64,000 bases of DNA from Achromobacter piechaudii NBRC 102461. Lineage in GTDB: Bacteria; Pseudomonadota; Gammaproteobacteria; Burkholderiales; Burkholderiaceae_B. Each line of letters opens with the position of its first letter. The first letter of the stretch is position 1. The notes beneath the pieces are model-generated. The model was not told the origin of the DNA and ran no database searches. It saw only the letters and a program-made list of their open reading frames with translations. Of the stretch, positions 37,152 to 46,328 are shown one piece after another. The stretch spans positions 248,001 to 312,000 of the forward strand of contig NZ_BCTK01000014.1 of NCBI RefSeq assembly GCF_001571245.1, given 5' to 3'. Both the position numbers and the translations under genes were made by a program.

Positions 37152-38621
37152 ATGAAGCGCGTTCTGGGCACCCTTTATATCCTGGGCCTGACCATGGTGA
37201 TGTTCGCGCTCACCATGCTGATCCCGCTGTTGATCGCGTATGTGGGTGGCGACGCCGCGCGCGATGCGTTCCTGCACGGCTTCCTGATTTCCCTGGGTAT
37301 CGGCGGCGGTCTTGCCGCCATCACGCGCCGCAGCCGCTGCGAACTGCGGGCACGCGACGGCTTCGTGCTGGTGTCGGCGGTGTGGGCGGGCCTGCCGCTG
37401 CTGGCCTCGATTCCGCTGATGCTGTACTTTCACCGGGCCGGCTTGCCCCTGTCATTCACGGGCGCCTACTTCGAAGCCATGTCCGGGCTGACGACCACCG
37501 GTGCCACCGTCCTGACCAATCTGGACACCTTGCCCGCGTCGATCAATCTGTGGCGCGCCACGCTGATCTGGATCGGCGGCATGGGCATCCTGGTGCTGGC
37601 CGTGGCGATTCTGCCCTTGCTGGGGGTGGGCGGCCACCAGGTCGTGCGGGCCGAAACGCCCGGCCCGATGAAGGACGAACGCCTCACCCCGCGCATTGCC
37701 AGCACCGCCAAGGCGCTGTACGCGGTGTACTTCGTGTTCTCGATCCTGTGCTTTCTGGCCTACCGGGCCGTGGGGCTGTCCTGGTTCGAGGCCTGGTGCC
37801 ACATGGCCACCACGATGGGCCTGGGCGGGTTCTCGACCTGGGATGACGGATTCGCCCACTTCGATTCCGTGGCGGTCGAAATGGTCGCCATGGTGTTCAT
37901 GCTGATCGCCGGCATCAACTTCGCCACCCACTTCAACGCCTTCCGCCAACGTAGCCCGCGCGCCTATGTGCGGTGTCCTGAAGCCATTCCGTACCTGGTC
38001 GTGGTGCTGGGCGTGGGGCTGGTCATTTCGGTGTTTCTGTACATCAAGGGCGTCTACAGCGAGCCCCTGCAAGCGCTGCGCTATGGCATGTTCAACACGA
38101 TTTCCATGGCGACCACCACGGGCTACGCCAATACGGACTTCGCCCAGTGGCCCCTGTTCGCGCCGTTGACCATGCTGCTGCTGTCCGGCTTCGCCACGTC
38201 GGCCGGGTCCACCGGGGGCGGCATCAAGATGATCCGCGCGATCCTGCTGGTCAAGCAGGCCCGCAATGAGCTCGTGACGATGCTGCATCCGCACGCGGTC
38301 AGCCCGGTGCGCATCAACGGCCGCGCGGTCGAGACGCGCACCATGTCGTCCGTGCTGGCCTTCATGCTGTTCTACGGGCTGTCCATTGCCGTGTTCACCA
38401 GCCTGCTGCTGCTGTCGGGCCTGGATCCCATCACGGCGTTCTCGGCCATTTTCGCCAGTATCAACAACACGGGGCCGGGGCTTGGGCCCGTTGGACCGAT
38501 GGGCAGCTTTGCCGTCCTGTCCGATTTCCAGATCTGGGTTTGCACCTTCGCCATGCTGATCGGCCGGTTGGAATTGCTGACCGTGCTGGTGCTTTTCACC
38601 CCGATTTTCTGGCGCAAATAA
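37152..38621 (+). CDS. trkH: Trk potassium uptake system membrane subunit TrkH
   Basis: The pore-forming subunit for low-affinity potassium uptake, 489 residues. Four repeated membrane-pore-membrane units are visible. The selectivity-filter sequences are TTTGATV near 115, MGLGGFST near 220, TTTGYANTDF near 318 and NNTGPGLG near 440, each with the conserved Gly. SGFATSAGSTGGGIKM near 345 is a TrkH family signature. A short 53-base gap separates it from trkA. Its stop codon is part of a GC terminator hairpin at 38621-38643. Confidence 0.95.
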   Translation: MKRVLGTLYILGLTMVMFALTMLIPLLIAYVGGDAARDAFLHGFLISLGIGGGLAAITRRSRCELRARDGFVLVSAVWAGLPLLASIPLMLYFHRAGLPLSFTGAYFEAMSGLTTTGATVLTNLDTLPASINLWRATLIWIGGMGILVLAVAILPLLGVGGHQVVRAETPGPMKDERLTPRIASTAKALYAVYFVFSILCFLAYRAVGLSWFEAWCHMATTMGLGGFSTWDDGFAHFDSVAVEMVAMVFMLIAGINFATHFNAFRQRSPRAYVRCPEAIPYLVVVLGVGLVISVFLYIKGVYSEPLQALRYGMFNTISMATTTGYANTDFAQWPLFAPLTMLLLSGFATSAGSTGGGIKMIRAILLVKQARNELVTMLHPHAVSPVRINGRAVETRTMSSVLAFMLFYGLSIAVFTSLLLLSGLDPITAFSAIFASINNTGPGLGPVGPMGSFAVLSDFQIWVCTFAMLIGRLELLTVLVLFTPIFWRK

Positions 38622-38643
38622 GGGGCGCGCGCCCCTGTTTTTG
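38621..38643 (+). terminator. Terminator after trkH
   Basis: AGGGGC-GCGC-GCCCCT followed by GTTTTTG. The six-base-pair stem begins at the last base of the trkH stop codon, so termination would occur immediately after translation ends. The fully palindromic 16-base stem DNA is notable. Confidence 0.8.
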
Positions 38644-38647
38644 ATCA

Positions 38648-38673
38648 GGGATAACCCGATTCAGGGTTATCCC
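38648..38673. repeat. Second hairpin after trkH
   Basis: GGGATAACCC and GGGTTATCCC form a perfect 10-base-pair stem around a six-base loop, four bases after the trkH terminator. There is no T-tract. It may be a back-up terminator, an RNA 3'-end stabiliser, or a DNA-binding site for a dimeric protein. Confidence 0.6.
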
Positions 38674-38950
38674 ACCCACCCTCGAAAACCGCATGATCAC
38701 TGCCGATGCGACCGCCATCGGCCGGGGACCCGCGCCGTTCCTGAGTTGTAAGTGCTCGCTCACTAATTCTCAGAGGGCAAAACCGTGTGCTACGCGATGT
38801 TGCACACAAATGTCACGATTTTCAATCTTATTGCCACAAACCTGCGGCTATCATCCGTTTCACAAGCCGCCGTCTAGTGCCCCCCGGGAAGTTACCGGGC
38901 TTCAAGGTCGAACGGCGCGTCCCCTCATCAAACATTCAAAGGAGTCCGGA
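38674..38950. other. Leader region of the YbdK-type ligase gene
   Basis: 277 bases with no gene. The region 38755-38870 is clearly less GC-rich than its surroundings (CACTAATTCTCAGAGGGCAA, GTCACGATTTTCAATC) and probably holds the promoter; candidate -10 sequences such as TATCAT lack a well spaced -35. AAAGGAG lies just before the ligase ATG. The reading frame can be extended upstream through this stretch to 38693, but the codon pattern there is not coding-like. Confidence 0.4.
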
Positions 38951-40192
38951 ATGGAACCGATCCCGTTCATTTCGTCGGCCCCCAACACCCTGGGCATCGA
39001 ACTTGAGTTGCAACTGATCGACCCCCGCACTTTTGACCTGACCGCAGCCTCTGACGAGCTGCTGGCCCAGATGGCCAATCACCCCATTGCCGACCGCGTC
39101 AAACCCGAGATCACGCGGTCCATGATTGAACTGAATTCGTCGGTGCACGAGCACCCCATGGGCCTGTTGGCCGAAATGCGCGAGATGCGCGACGCCCTGG
39201 TCGAAGCGGCAGATGCCGTCGGTGTGTCGGTTGCCGGTGGCGGCGCCCACCCCTTCATGCGGTGGCAAGAACGGTCCATCTCGGACACCCCGCGCTTCCA
39301 GTACCTGGCCGAAATGTACGGTTACCTGGCGCGTCAATTTACTGTTTTTGGCCAGCACATCCATCTGGGTGTTCAAAGCGGCGATGATTCCATCAAGCTG
39401 CTGCGCCGGCTCTCGCCCTACGTACCCCACTTCATCGCGCTGTCGGCGTCCTCGCCGTATTGCGAAGGTGTGGACACGCTGTTCTCTTGTTCGCGTCTGA
39501 ACGCCGTCAACAGCTTCCCGCTGGCTGGTCACATGCCGCCCGAGGTCAAGGACTGGTACCAGTTCGAAGCCCATCTGTCGCAGCTGCGCGCCTACGGCCT
39601 GGCCGAGAGCATCAAGGACCTGTATTGGGATATCCGCCCGAAGCCGGAATTCGGCACGGTCGAGATCCGCGTTTGCGACACGCCGTTGACCGTGGAGCGC
39701 GCCTGCCAGATCGCCGCGTTCGCACAAGCGCTGGCGGTGCTGCTGATGCGCGAGGACGATCCCAGCGACAGCGCGTGGCTGTCCTACCGCAGCAACCACT
39801 TCCAGGCTTGCCGTTTTGGCTTGCAGGGCAGCTATGTGACGCCGGACGGCCAGCGTCTGCGCTTGATGGACCATCTGCGCGCGCTGTTCCAACGCTTGAT
39901 GCCGGTGGCCGAGGAGCTCGGTACGGGCGACATGATCGCCGCGCTGCGCGACGAGGCCATGCGCAGCGGCAACGACGCGCGCTGGCTGCGCAGCCAATTC
40001 CATCGGCTGCGTGACCTGCCGCTGGTGGTTGACGCCATGTCGCACGCCTGGCGTGGCGAATCGGTGTCGGCCCCGCCTGCGGAACCGACCGCCGTATTGC
40101 GTCGGCGCATCCGCGCCAACTCCGAGCCCATGCAGCCTTTGTCTGCCTCCGAGCCCGGCGTCGCGGTGCCGTTGCCGGAACGCTTGCACTAA
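38951..40192 (+). CDS. YbdK-type carboxylate-amine ligase (glutamate-cysteine ligase family 2)
   Basis: A 413-residue ATP-dependent ligase of the GCS2 family. Signatures are [18 protein letters not shown] at the start, [14 protein letters not shown] near 58, [16 protein letters not shown] near 90, [16 protein letters not shown] near 130, [18 protein letters not shown] near 165 and [12 protein letters not shown] near 235. The E. coli homologue has weak glutamate-cysteine ligase activity and its physiological substrate is not established. The ATG at 38951 has AAGGAG six bases upstream, which decides it over the long upstream extension. It stands alone, tail to tail with a methyltransferase gene. 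Confidence 0.88.
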   Translation: MEPIPFISSAPNTLGIELELQLIDPRTFDLTAASDELLAQMANHPIADRVKPEITRSMIELNSSVHEHPMGLLAEMREMRDALVEAADAVGVSVAGGGAHPFMRWQERSISDTPRFQYLAEMYGYLARQFTVFGQHIHLGVQSGDDSIKLLRRLSPYVPHFIALSASSPYCEGVDTLFSCSRLNAVNSFPLAGHMPPEVKDWYQFEAHLSQLRAYGLAESIKDLYWDIRPKPEFGTVEIRVCDTPLTVERACQIAAFAQALAVLLMREDDPSDSAWLSYRSNHFQACRFGLQGSYVTPDGQRLRLMDHLRALFQRLMPVAEELGTGDMIAALRDEAMRSGNDARWLRSQFHRLRDLPLVVDAMSHAWRGESVSAPPAEPTAVLRRRIRANSEPMQPLSASEPGVAVPLPERLH

Positions 40193-40253
40193 GTCCTGGC
40201 CTGCGGGCGTCACACAGGTAGGTGGCGCGCGCAGGCGGGCGATGGCTCTACCG

Positions 40254-41189
40254 TCAGGGGTTGCCGCGCTGGCGTCCGCCGATCGCGCTGACGGACAGGC
40301 GGGTTTCTCCCGCTACCGTCCGGTGCGCCGCGGCGCGCCACGCATGCCCATAAGCCACTTCAATACTCAGCGCGATCAGCCCGTCCGGGCGGCGCTGGGC
40401 CTCCAGCGCTGCGCACAGGCGGTCGCGCCAGTCGCGCCCCACCAGACCGCCGCGACGCCCCTCGGCGGGGTTTCCACCCAACGCACGCACGTCCGCCAGC
40501 AGCTTTTCGGGGCTGCGGTAGGTCAGGGTCAGGATCTCCTGGTCCATGACGGGGTCGGCAAAGCCGTTTTCCACCAGCAAGTCGCCGAAGTCGTGCATAT
40601 CCACGAATGACGGGGTCGCGGTGGACAGGCCGGCATCGGTCAGCGCCTGCCGAAGTTCACGCAGGGTGGCCGGCCCGAGACAGGAAAACATCGCCAATCC
40701 GCCCACTTTCAGAATCCGCCGCCACTCGGCCAGCACTGCATGCGGGGCGCGGTGCCAATGCATGGCCAGGTTGGACCACACCAGCTCAAGCGATTCGGGG
40801 GGCAGGCCGGTTTCGGCCAGATCGGCGTTGACGAACGTCGGCGCGGTGGGGCCGCGTCGCGCCAGCTTGCCGATCCAGGCGCCCAGGCCGGCCGGGGCAT
40901 GGCGCTTTTTGGCCAGCTCCAGCAGGGGTTCGCAATTGTCCAGGCCGGTATAGGCGGCCTCGGGATAGCGTTCCCGCAGCAGCGGCAGGTTGTCACCCGC
41001 GCCGCAGCCCGCATCCAGCATCGCCTGAGGCTGCACCCGGATGTATTGCAGGCGGCCCAGCATGCGACGGGCCACTTCGCCGTAAAGAAATTGTGCGTCG
41101 GACAAGTCGCCACGGCGGGCGAACTGCCGGGGCACGTCGGCGCTGACGATGGGTAGAGAGGGAAGCGGTGCGGATTCTGGCAGGGACAT
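40254..41189 (-). CDS. BioC-like SAM-dependent methyltransferase
   Basis: A 311-residue class I methyltransferase. The N-terminus (VPRQFARRGDLSDAQFLYGEVARRMLGRL) resembles BioC. It is followed by motif I MLDAGCGAGDNLPLL near 62-76, an acidic residue in YTGLDNCEPLL and the post-II motif LELVWSNLAMHWHRAPHAVL near 135. BioC methylates malonyl-ACP to start biotin synthesis, but no bio genes are nearby and the C-terminal half is unusual, so another small acid substrate is possible. The ATG at 41189 is chosen by the start of conserved sequence. Its start is only 51 bases from divergent comF, a bioC-comF neighbourhood seen in several gammaproteobacteria and betaproteobacteria. Confidence 0.72.
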   Translation of the reverse strand: MSLPESAPLPSLPIVSADVPRQFARRGDLSDAQFLYGEVARRMLGRLQYIRVQPQAMLDAGCGAGDNLPLLRERYPEAAYTGLDNCEPLLELAKKRHAPAGLGAWIGKLARRGPTAPTFVNADLAETGLPPESLELVWSNLAMHWHRAPHAVLAEWRRILKVGGLAMFSCLGPATLRELRQALTDAGLSTATPSFVDMHDFGDLLVENGFADPVMDQEILTLTYRSPEKLLADVRALGGNPAEGRRGGLVGRDWRDRLCAALEAQRRPDGLIALSIEVAYGHAWRAAAHRTVAGETRLSVSAIGGRQRGNP

Positions 41190-41240
41190 TTCGGTCACGC
41201 CCGCGTCTTGGCCACGGGGCGGAACATGGTTACATGAGGG

Positions 41241-41993
41241 ATGGCATCCATTATTGCGCATCCCGGCCGCTGGCCCCGATTGTCCCTACTGACCTTGGGG
41301 CGGCGTCTCGGGTCCCGCGTGGGCTGCGATTGTCCGCTCTGCGGGGCTCGGGTGACGGGGGCGCGCTTGTGCGGCGGTTGCGCGGATGACATCGTGGCGG
41401 CCCCGCCCGGCGCGCGGCCGCGTTGCCCGCGCTGCGCGTTGCGGCTGCCGGCCACCGCTTCGATCTGCCCGGCGTGCCTGGGCGCGCCTCGGGCCTACGG
41501 GCGGACGATCGCGGCCTTTGACTACGCGCCTCCCGCCGATGCGCTGATCCGCATGCTCAAGACCCAGCTGCGCCTGAGCATGGCGCCGGTGCTGGCAAGG
41601 CTGCTGGCCGATGCCATCGTGCGCGAGGGCGGCTTGCCGCAGGGCGTCTTGCTGGCGCCCGTGCCAGCCAGCCGAGCATCGCTGCGCGCGCGCGGCATGA
41701 ACCCCGCCTCTGAGATCGCCCGTGGGCTGGCGCTGCACCTGGACGCGCCGCTGTTGCGGCAGGCGCTGCGCCGGCAACGCGAAACCCCGCGTCAGACTGG
41801 CCTGAGCCGGCGCGCCAGGCGACAGGTGGCGGCCGGCTTGTTCGTCGCGTCGCCTCTGGTGCGGGGGCGGCATGTGGCGTTGGTGGATGACGTCATGACC
41901 ACGGGCAGCACCGTCCAGGCCGCTGCCTTGGCCCTGAAGGCGGCGGGCGCCACCGGGGTGACGGTGCTGGTGGCCGCGCGGACACCGTCGTGA
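41241..41993 (+). CDS. comF: ComF-family phosphoribosyltransferase-like protein
   Basis: A 250-residue protein needed for DNA uptake in competent bacteria. Two zinc-knuckle pairs occur at the N-terminus (CPLCGARVTGARLCGGC near 31-47; CPRCALRLPATASICPAC near 62-79). The remainder is a type I PRTase fold: LAPVPASRASLRARGMNPASEIARGLA near 137, and VALVDDVMTTGSTVQAA near 213, the PRPP-loop-like motif. No ribosome-binding site is obvious before the ATG at 41241. Together with dprA at 21.7 kb it shows that part of the DNA-uptake pathway is present. Confidence 0.9.
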   Translation: MASIIAHPGRWPRLSLLTLGRRLGSRVGCDCPLCGARVTGARLCGGCADDIVAAPPGARPRCPRCALRLPATASICPACLGAPRAYGRTIAAFDYAPPADALIRMLKTQLRLSMAPVLARLLADAIVREGGLPQGVLLAPVPASRASLRARGMNPASEIARGLALHLDAPLLRQALRRQRETPRQTGLSRRARRQVAAGLFVASPLVRGRHVALVDDVMTTGSTVQAAALALKAAGATGVTVLVAARTPS

Positions 41994-42034
41994 CGCCGGG
42001 CCGGCTGGCGTGGCTGTCCAAGCCAGGGATGCGT

Positions 42035-42108
42035 GCGACGGGCAAAGGGCAATGGGCGACCGGCAACGGGCGAAGGATGAAGGGCGAAGGGCGAAGGGCG
42101 ACAGGCAG
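42035..42108. repeat. Degenerate heptad repeat between comF and trmL
   Basis: About ten successive seven-base units of the form GGGCGAA or close relatives (for example GGGCAAA, GGGCAAT, GGGCGAC, GGGCGAA three times in a row, GGGCGAC). It lies in the 260-base gap after comF, upstream of trmL. Copies near the right end are identical while the left ones have diverged, as expected for slippage-driven growth. A reading frame passes through but is not coding-like. Confidence 0.8.
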
Positions 42109-42253
42109 TGAACGACGGCTCGCCAGCAACAGGCAACCGCCAGCGGGGCGACGGCGGGCAAGCACCCGTTGCGCGCGGCCGCCTTGCAAATCGGCGACAA
42201 TCCCCCCGTGCGGCCACTCTGGCGCCGCAGGCTGTCATCGCTCCCTATCCGCC

Positions 42254-42724
42254 ATGTTCCACGTCATCCTCGTCTGCCCCGAGATCCCTCCCAATACCGG
42301 CAACGCCATCCGCCTCTGCGCCAACACCGGCGCGCAACTGCACCTGGTGCGTCCTTTGGGATTCGAACTGGATGATGCCCGCATGCGGCGCGCCGGGCTG
42401 GATTATCACGAGTGGCAACCCGTGCGGGTGCACGACACGCTGCAAGAAGCGCTGGACGACACGGGTGCGGACGCTGGCAGCATCTATGCGCTGACCACGC
42501 ACGCGCAACGCAGCGTGGCGGACATCGCTTTCAAACCGGGTGACGTATTCGTTTTTGGCCGCGAAACGGCCGGGCTGTCGGACGAACATCAGGCGATGTT
42601 CCCGCCGCAGCAACGCTTGCGGCTGCCGATGCGCGCCGGCCAGCGCAGCCTGAACCTGTCCAACGCCGTCGCGGTGACGGTGTTCGAAGCGTGGCGTCAG
42701 CAGGGGTTCGAAGGCGGGTCGTAG
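42254..42724 (+). CDS. trmL: tRNA (cytidine/uridine(34)-2'-O)-methyltransferase
   Basis: A 156-residue SPOUT-class enzyme that 2'-O-methylates the wobble base of leucine tRNAs. Signatures are FHVILVCPEIPPNTGNAIRL at the start, LGFELDDARMRRAGLDYHEW near 36-55, FVFGRETAGLSDE near 100 with the trefoil-knot Gly residues, and SLNLSNAVAVTVFEAWRQ near 133. The length equals the usual 155-160. The ATG at 42254 is the conserved start; the long upstream frame crosses the heptad repeat. Confidence 0.95.
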   Translation: MFHVILVCPEIPPNTGNAIRLCANTGAQLHLVRPLGFELDDARMRRAGLDYHEWQPVRVHDTLQEALDDTGADAGSIYALTTHAQRSVADIAFKPGDVFVFGRETAGLSDEHQAMFPPQQRLRLPMRAGQRSLNLSNAVAVTVFEAWRQQGFEGGS

Positions 42725-42788
42725 GCCGTTCGAAGGGGGCCAGGCAGGGCGGGCGGTTCACGCCGCGCCCGGTCCCGGCCAAAGCGCA

Positions 42789-43781
42789 TCAATCCAGCGA
42801 CAGCTTCAGCTTGTCGATCACCTGGTCCCAACGCGCAGTTTCGCTCTTGATCCGGGCGGTCAGGGCTTCGGGCGTGGAGGGGGCGGGCGTGAAGTATTGC
42901 AGCGCCAGTTGCTTGCGCACGGCGTCGCTGTTGATGACACGGGCCAATTCACTGTTCAGCCGTTCGATGATGGGTGTGGGCGTTCCGGCCGGCACCAGCA
43001 CCGCGTTCCATGAAATCGCTTCAAAGTCGGGATAGCCCTGCGATGCCATCGTGGGCACGCCCGGCAGCGCCTCGCTCGGTTGCAGGCTGGTCACGGCCAA
43101 CAGCTTGACCTTGCCGTCGCGCGACTGCGGCACAGCGATGGCGGGCACCATGAAGCCGGCCTGCACGTCGCCGCTGATGATGGCGGTGATGACCTGCGGA
43201 AAACCGGAATACGGAATGTGCGCCAGGTCCACGCCCGCGCTTTCCTTGAACATTTCCATCGCCAGATGCGCGGAGCTGCCCGCGCCGACCGAGCCGTAGT
43301 TCAGCGAATTGCCGCGTCCCTTGACCAGCTTGACGAAGTCCTGGACGTTATCGACCTTCAGGCTGCCCGGCACGACCAGCACGTTGGGGCTGGTGCCCAC
43401 CAGGCTGACCGGCGCCAGGTCCTTGAGCGGGTCGTAACCCAGCGTCTTCTTGTACAGCGTGGGCGCGGTGACCAGCGGGCCGTTGATCGTGTAGAGCAGC
43501 GTGTAGCCGTCCGGCTTGGCCTGCGCCACCACGCGCGTGCCGATGTTGCCGCCCGCGCCCGGCTTGTTGTCCACCACGATGGGCTGGCCCAGCGCCTGCG
43601 ACAGCGGTTCGGAGATCGTGCGCGCCAGGATGTCCGGCGACGAGCCGGGCGGGAAGGGCACCACCAGATGAATCGGCCGTTCGGGCCAATCGGCTTGGGC
43701 GGCGGCCGGCAACACGGCGGCCAGGCTGAGGCACAGGCCGCGCAGAAGCGGGCCGACCCGCAATTTTCGGGTATGCGTCAT
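42789..43781 (-). CDS. Bug-family (TctC) periplasmic substrate-binding protein
   Basis: A second orphan Bug protein, 330 residues. The signal peptide ends near residue 30 (AAVLPAAAQA), and the mature protein opens DWPERPIHLVVPFPPGSSPDI, the Bug pattern. The second loop is YGSVGAGSSAHLAMEMF near 160. It is only weakly similar to the protein at 15634-16602 and has a different C-terminus, so they are distant paralogues. GAGGAG nine bases before the ATG supports the start. No TctAB permease is present; gpsA lies upstream on the same strand with 48 bases between. Confidence 0.9.
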   Translation of the reverse strand: MTHTRKLRVGPLLRGLCLSLAAVLPAAAQADWPERPIHLVVPFPPGSSPDILARTISEPLSQALGQPIVVDNKPGAGGNIGTRVVAQAKPDGYTLLYTINGPLVTAPTLYKKTLGYDPLKDLAPVSLVGTSPNVLVVPGSLKVDNVQDFVKLVKGRGNSLNYGSVGAGSSAHLAMEMFKESAGVDLAHIPYSGFPQVITAIISGDVQAGFMVPAIAVPQSRDGKVKLLAVTSLQPSEALPGVPTMASQGYPDFEAISWNAVLVPAGTPTPIIERLNSELARVINSDAVRKQLALQYFTPAPSTPEALTARIKSETARWDQVIDKLKLSLD

Positions 43782-43829
43782 GAAGGATGTCTCCTCGGGA
43801 TGGGCAGGTTTTTTGTTGTCAGGAAGGAA

Positions 43830-44912
43830 TCAGAGATGGCCGCCCAACGACTCATCCAGCGGACCGCTGCCGTGGACACTTTCGTCGCGCGGGTCGCGCG
43901 CCAGCAGGGCGGACACGGCCGTCATGGGGGCGACGCCGTCAAACAGCACGGCGCAAACCGCTTCGGTAATGGGCAGTTCGACATTGATGGCGCGAGCGCG
44001 GTCACGCGCGGCGCGCGCGCAGCGCACGCCTTCGGCGGTGATGCCGCTGGCCAGGATGTCGGCCAGCTTGCGGCCGGCGCCGATTTCCAGGCCCACGCGG
44101 CGGTTGCGCGAGAGTTCGCCGGTGGCGGTCAGGACCAGGTCGCCCAGGCCGGTCAGGCCGGCGAAGGTCTCGCCCCGCGCGCCCAATGCGACACCGAAAC
44201 GGGTCATTTCGGCCAGGCCGCGGGTAATCAGCGCGGCGCGCGCGTTGGTGCCCAGCGCCAGCCCGTCGCCGATGCCGCAGGCCACGGCGATCACGTTCTT
44301 CAACGCGCCGCCCACTTCCACGCCGACCAGATCCGAGCTGGCGTAGACGCGCAGCGCCGCGCCGTGCAGGGCGGCGGTGGTGGCTTCGCGTAATGCGTTA
44401 TGGGTGCTGGCCACGGTCAGGGCCACGGGCAGGCCCTGGGCCACTTCACGGGCAAAGGAAGGGCCGGACAAGGCGCCGCCGATCGCGTCGGGCAGCGCTT
44501 CGCGCACGATTTCGTGGGGCAGCCTGGCCGTGTCGGCTTCAAAGCCCTTGCACGTCCAGACGATGGGAGTGTCCTGCAAGCCCAAAGCCGGCAGGCGGCG
44601 GGCCAGTTCGCCACAGGTGGCGGCCAGACCGGCCACGGGCACGCCCAGCACGATCAGGCGACGCGCGCCTTCGTCCTGCAAGCTGCGCAGCGTGGCGTCC
44701 AGGTCGGACGAGAAATTCAGGGACTGGGGCAGGGAAATGCCCGGCAGGTAGCGCGCGTTCTCATGCGAGGCGGCCATGTCGGCGGCCTGCGCGGCGTCGC
44801 GCGCCCAAAGGACGGTGGGGTGGCGGCGGCTGGCGGCCGCCGCCAGCGCGGTGCCCCAACTTCCCGCACCCAGGACGGCGACGCGCAAGCATGGCAGAGC
44901 GGGATGGTTCAT
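43830..44912 (-). CDS. gpsA: Glycerol-3-phosphate dehydrogenase (NAD(P)+)
   Basis: Reduces dihydroxyacetone phosphate to sn-glycerol 3-phosphate for phospholipid synthesis. The 360 residues include the dinucleotide motif [14 protein letters not shown] near 12, WTCKGFE near 118, GPSFAREVA near 148, and the catalytic region [36 protein letters not shown] near 200-235 with the active Lys. It is downstream of secB, 14 bases away, as in the E. coli secB-gpsA pair, and forms the end of a four-gene minus-strand operon. The C-terminus is about 20 residues longer than usual. Confidence 0.96.
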   Translation of the reverse strand: MNHPALPCLRVAVLGAGSWGTALAAAASRRHPTVLWARDAAQAADMAASHENARYLPGISLPQSLNFSSDLDATLRSLQDEGARRLIVLGVPVAGLAATCGELARRLPALGLQDTPIVWTCKGFEADTARLPHEIVREALPDAIGGALSGPSFAREVAQGLPVALTVASTHNALREATTAALHGAALRVYASSDLVGVEVGGALKNVIAVACGIGDGLALGTNARAALITRGLAEMTRFGVALGARGETFAGLTGLGDLVLTATGELSRNRRVGLEIGAGRKLADILASGITAEGVRCARAARDRARAINVELPITEAVCAVLFDGVAPMTAVSALLARDPRDESVHGSGPLDESLGGHL

Positions 44913-44926
44913 CGGGGCGGACGCGC

Positions 44927-45469
44927 TTACTGGCGGGTGGCGCTGGCGGGCAGGATGATGCCCGAGTCGCTGCCGTTGCCATTGCCGTTGGCGGCGCCTT
45001 GCTGCTGTTGTTGCAGCTCGGCCAGACGCTGTTCGTACAGGGCCTGGAAGTTCACTTCGGTCAGGTGCAGCGGCGGCATCGAGGTGCGCGTGATCGCGTC
45101 GGCGATGTTGGCGCGCAGGTACGGGTACAGCATCGTCGGGCAGACAATGCCCAGCAGCGGATCAAGCTGCTCTTCGGGGATGTTGGCCGCTTCGAAGATG
45201 CCGGCTTGCGTGCCTTCGACCAGGTACACGACCTTGTCGTTGATGCGGGTCGTGACGGTGACGGTGACCGTGGTTTCGAACACGGTGTCGGCCAGACGCT
45301 GGCCGCCCACGGTGATGCTCACTTCGACCTGGGGCGCTTCTTGCTCCAGGAAGACGTGAGGCGCGTTCGGCATTTCCAGCGAAAGGTCTTTCAGGTAGAC
45401 GCGTTGCAGATTGAACGAGGGCGCGTCGTTGCCGCCTTCTTGCTGGGTGTTTTGGTCTTGATCAGCCAT
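44927..45469 (-). CDS. secB: Protein-export chaperone SecB
   Basis: A tetrameric cytoplasmic chaperone that holds preproteins unfolded and delivers them to SecA. The 180-residue protein has the core [20 protein letters not shown] near 16, [26 protein letters not shown] near 50, and [37 protein letters not shown] near 85-120. The C-terminal tail is longer than in E. coli, with a Gln run and a Gly/Asn/Ser segment ([17 protein letters not shown]). It is followed by gpsA and preceded by grxC, an arrangement conserved in proteobacteria. Confidence 0.97.
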   Translation of the reverse strand: MADQDQNTQQEGGNDAPSFNLQRVYLKDLSLEMPNAPHVFLEQEAPQVEVSITVGGQRLADTVFETTVTVTVTTRINDKVVYLVEGTQAGIFEAANIPEEQLDPLLGIVCPTMLYPYLRANIADAITRTSMPPLHLTEVNFQALYEQRLAELQQQQQGAANGNGNGSDSGIILPASATRQ

Positions 45470-45509
45470 GAGTGATTCCGTTGGTGGGGGGGGGCAAAAG
45501 TAGAGGCGA

Positions 45510-45767
45510 TTAGCCGTTCAGCAAGGGGGCGAGGCCACCCGAGCGGTCCAGGGCCATCAGGTCGTCGCAACCGCCGACATGAGTATCGCCGATGAAGATT
45601 TGCGGCACGGTGCGTCGGCCGGTTCGTTCGATCATGACATCGCGCTGTGACGGATCGCGGTCGATCTGGATGATTTCCAGGTCGGTCACGCCACGCTGCT
45701 CGAGCAGGGCCTTCGCGCGTGAGCAATACGGACAGTAGTCCTTGCTGTACATGACGACTTTATTCAT
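45510..45767 (-). CDS. grxC: Glutaredoxin 3
   Basis: An 85-residue thiol-disulphide oxidoreductase that uses glutathione. The redox motif CPYC is at residues 12-15, the cis-Pro motif TVPQIFIGD near 52-60, and GGCDDLMAL near 64-72. The ATG at 45767 has GAGGAG upstream, which decides against the long in-frame extension. It lies 40 bases before secB and 47 bases after the rhodanese gene on the same strand. Confidence 0.96.
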   Translation of the reverse strand: MNKVVMYSKDYCPYCSRAKALLEQRGVTDLEIIQIDRDPSQRDVMIERTGRRTVPQIFIGDTHVGGCDDLMALDRSGGLAPLLNG

Positions 45768-45814
45768 AGGCGCTCCTCGAAAAATCCAAGATTGAAATAG
45801 GGGCAACCGCCGGG

Positions 45815-46237
45815 TCAGCCCTTTTGGGTGACGGGCAGGCTGGCGGCCGACCAGGCGCGCATGCCGCCTTCGAGCGGCACCACGTCGGCAAGGCCTTGCG
45901 CGCGCAGCTTGGCGGCGGCGCGGGCCGAGTCGCGGCCATTGTCGCAAACCAGGATCAGCGGCTTGTTCTTGGGCAGCGATGCGGCTTTCTGTTCAAGGTC
46001 GGCTACCGGCACATTTCGTGCCTGGGCGATGTGGCCGGCCTGGAATTGTTCGACAGGACGCACGTCAACCCAGACGGCGTTGCGCTGGTTCACCATCTGG
46101 ATGGCCTCGCCAGTGCTGACGGCCGAGCCGCTGCGGCCACGGCGCAACGCCGGAATGGCCAGCATCACGCCTGAAACCACGGCGACGCCGACGATGAAGA
46201 CGTTGTTTTTATCGAGCAAGAATTGCAAAAGATCCAC
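45815..46237 (-). CDS. Membrane-anchored rhodanese-like protein
   Basis: A 140-residue protein with one N-terminal membrane helix (VFIVGVAVVSGVMLAIPAL, about 13-31) and a single rhodanese domain at about 40-135. The active-site loop is LVCDNGRDS near 96-104, with the catalytic Cys at its start, and the domain ends EGGMRAWSAASLPV. It resembles YibN of E. coli, which is also next to grxC-secB-gpsA, so this is the same conserved four-gene arrangement. The start is a GTG with AGGA upstream. YibN has been linked to membrane-protein insertion in E. coli; that link is from memory and not visible here. Confidence 0.88.
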   Translation of the reverse strand: MDLLQFLLDKNNVFIVGVAVVSGVMLAIPALRRGRSGSAVSTGEAIQMVNQRNAVWVDVRPVEQFQAGHIAQARNVPVADLEQKAASLPKNKPLILVCDNGRDSARAAAKLRAQGLADVVPLEGGMRAWSAASLPVTQKG

Positions 46238-46328
46238 GGGGCATCCTGAAGTGCGGCAGCTAGCCGGATATGGGCGAACCCTCGGCCAACCCGCAGGCGC
46301 CGCGCCAGGGAATTGGACGGGTGCGCCG

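Noticed and set aside
42035..42108. CRISPR-like array
   Set aside because: Units are only seven bases with no spacers; it is a simple tandem repeat.
41994..42253. Possible fusion of trmL with an N-terminal extension through the heptad repeat
   Set aside because: The extension encodes repetitive Gly/Arg-rich sequence unlike any TrmL, and the normal TrmL start is present at 42254.
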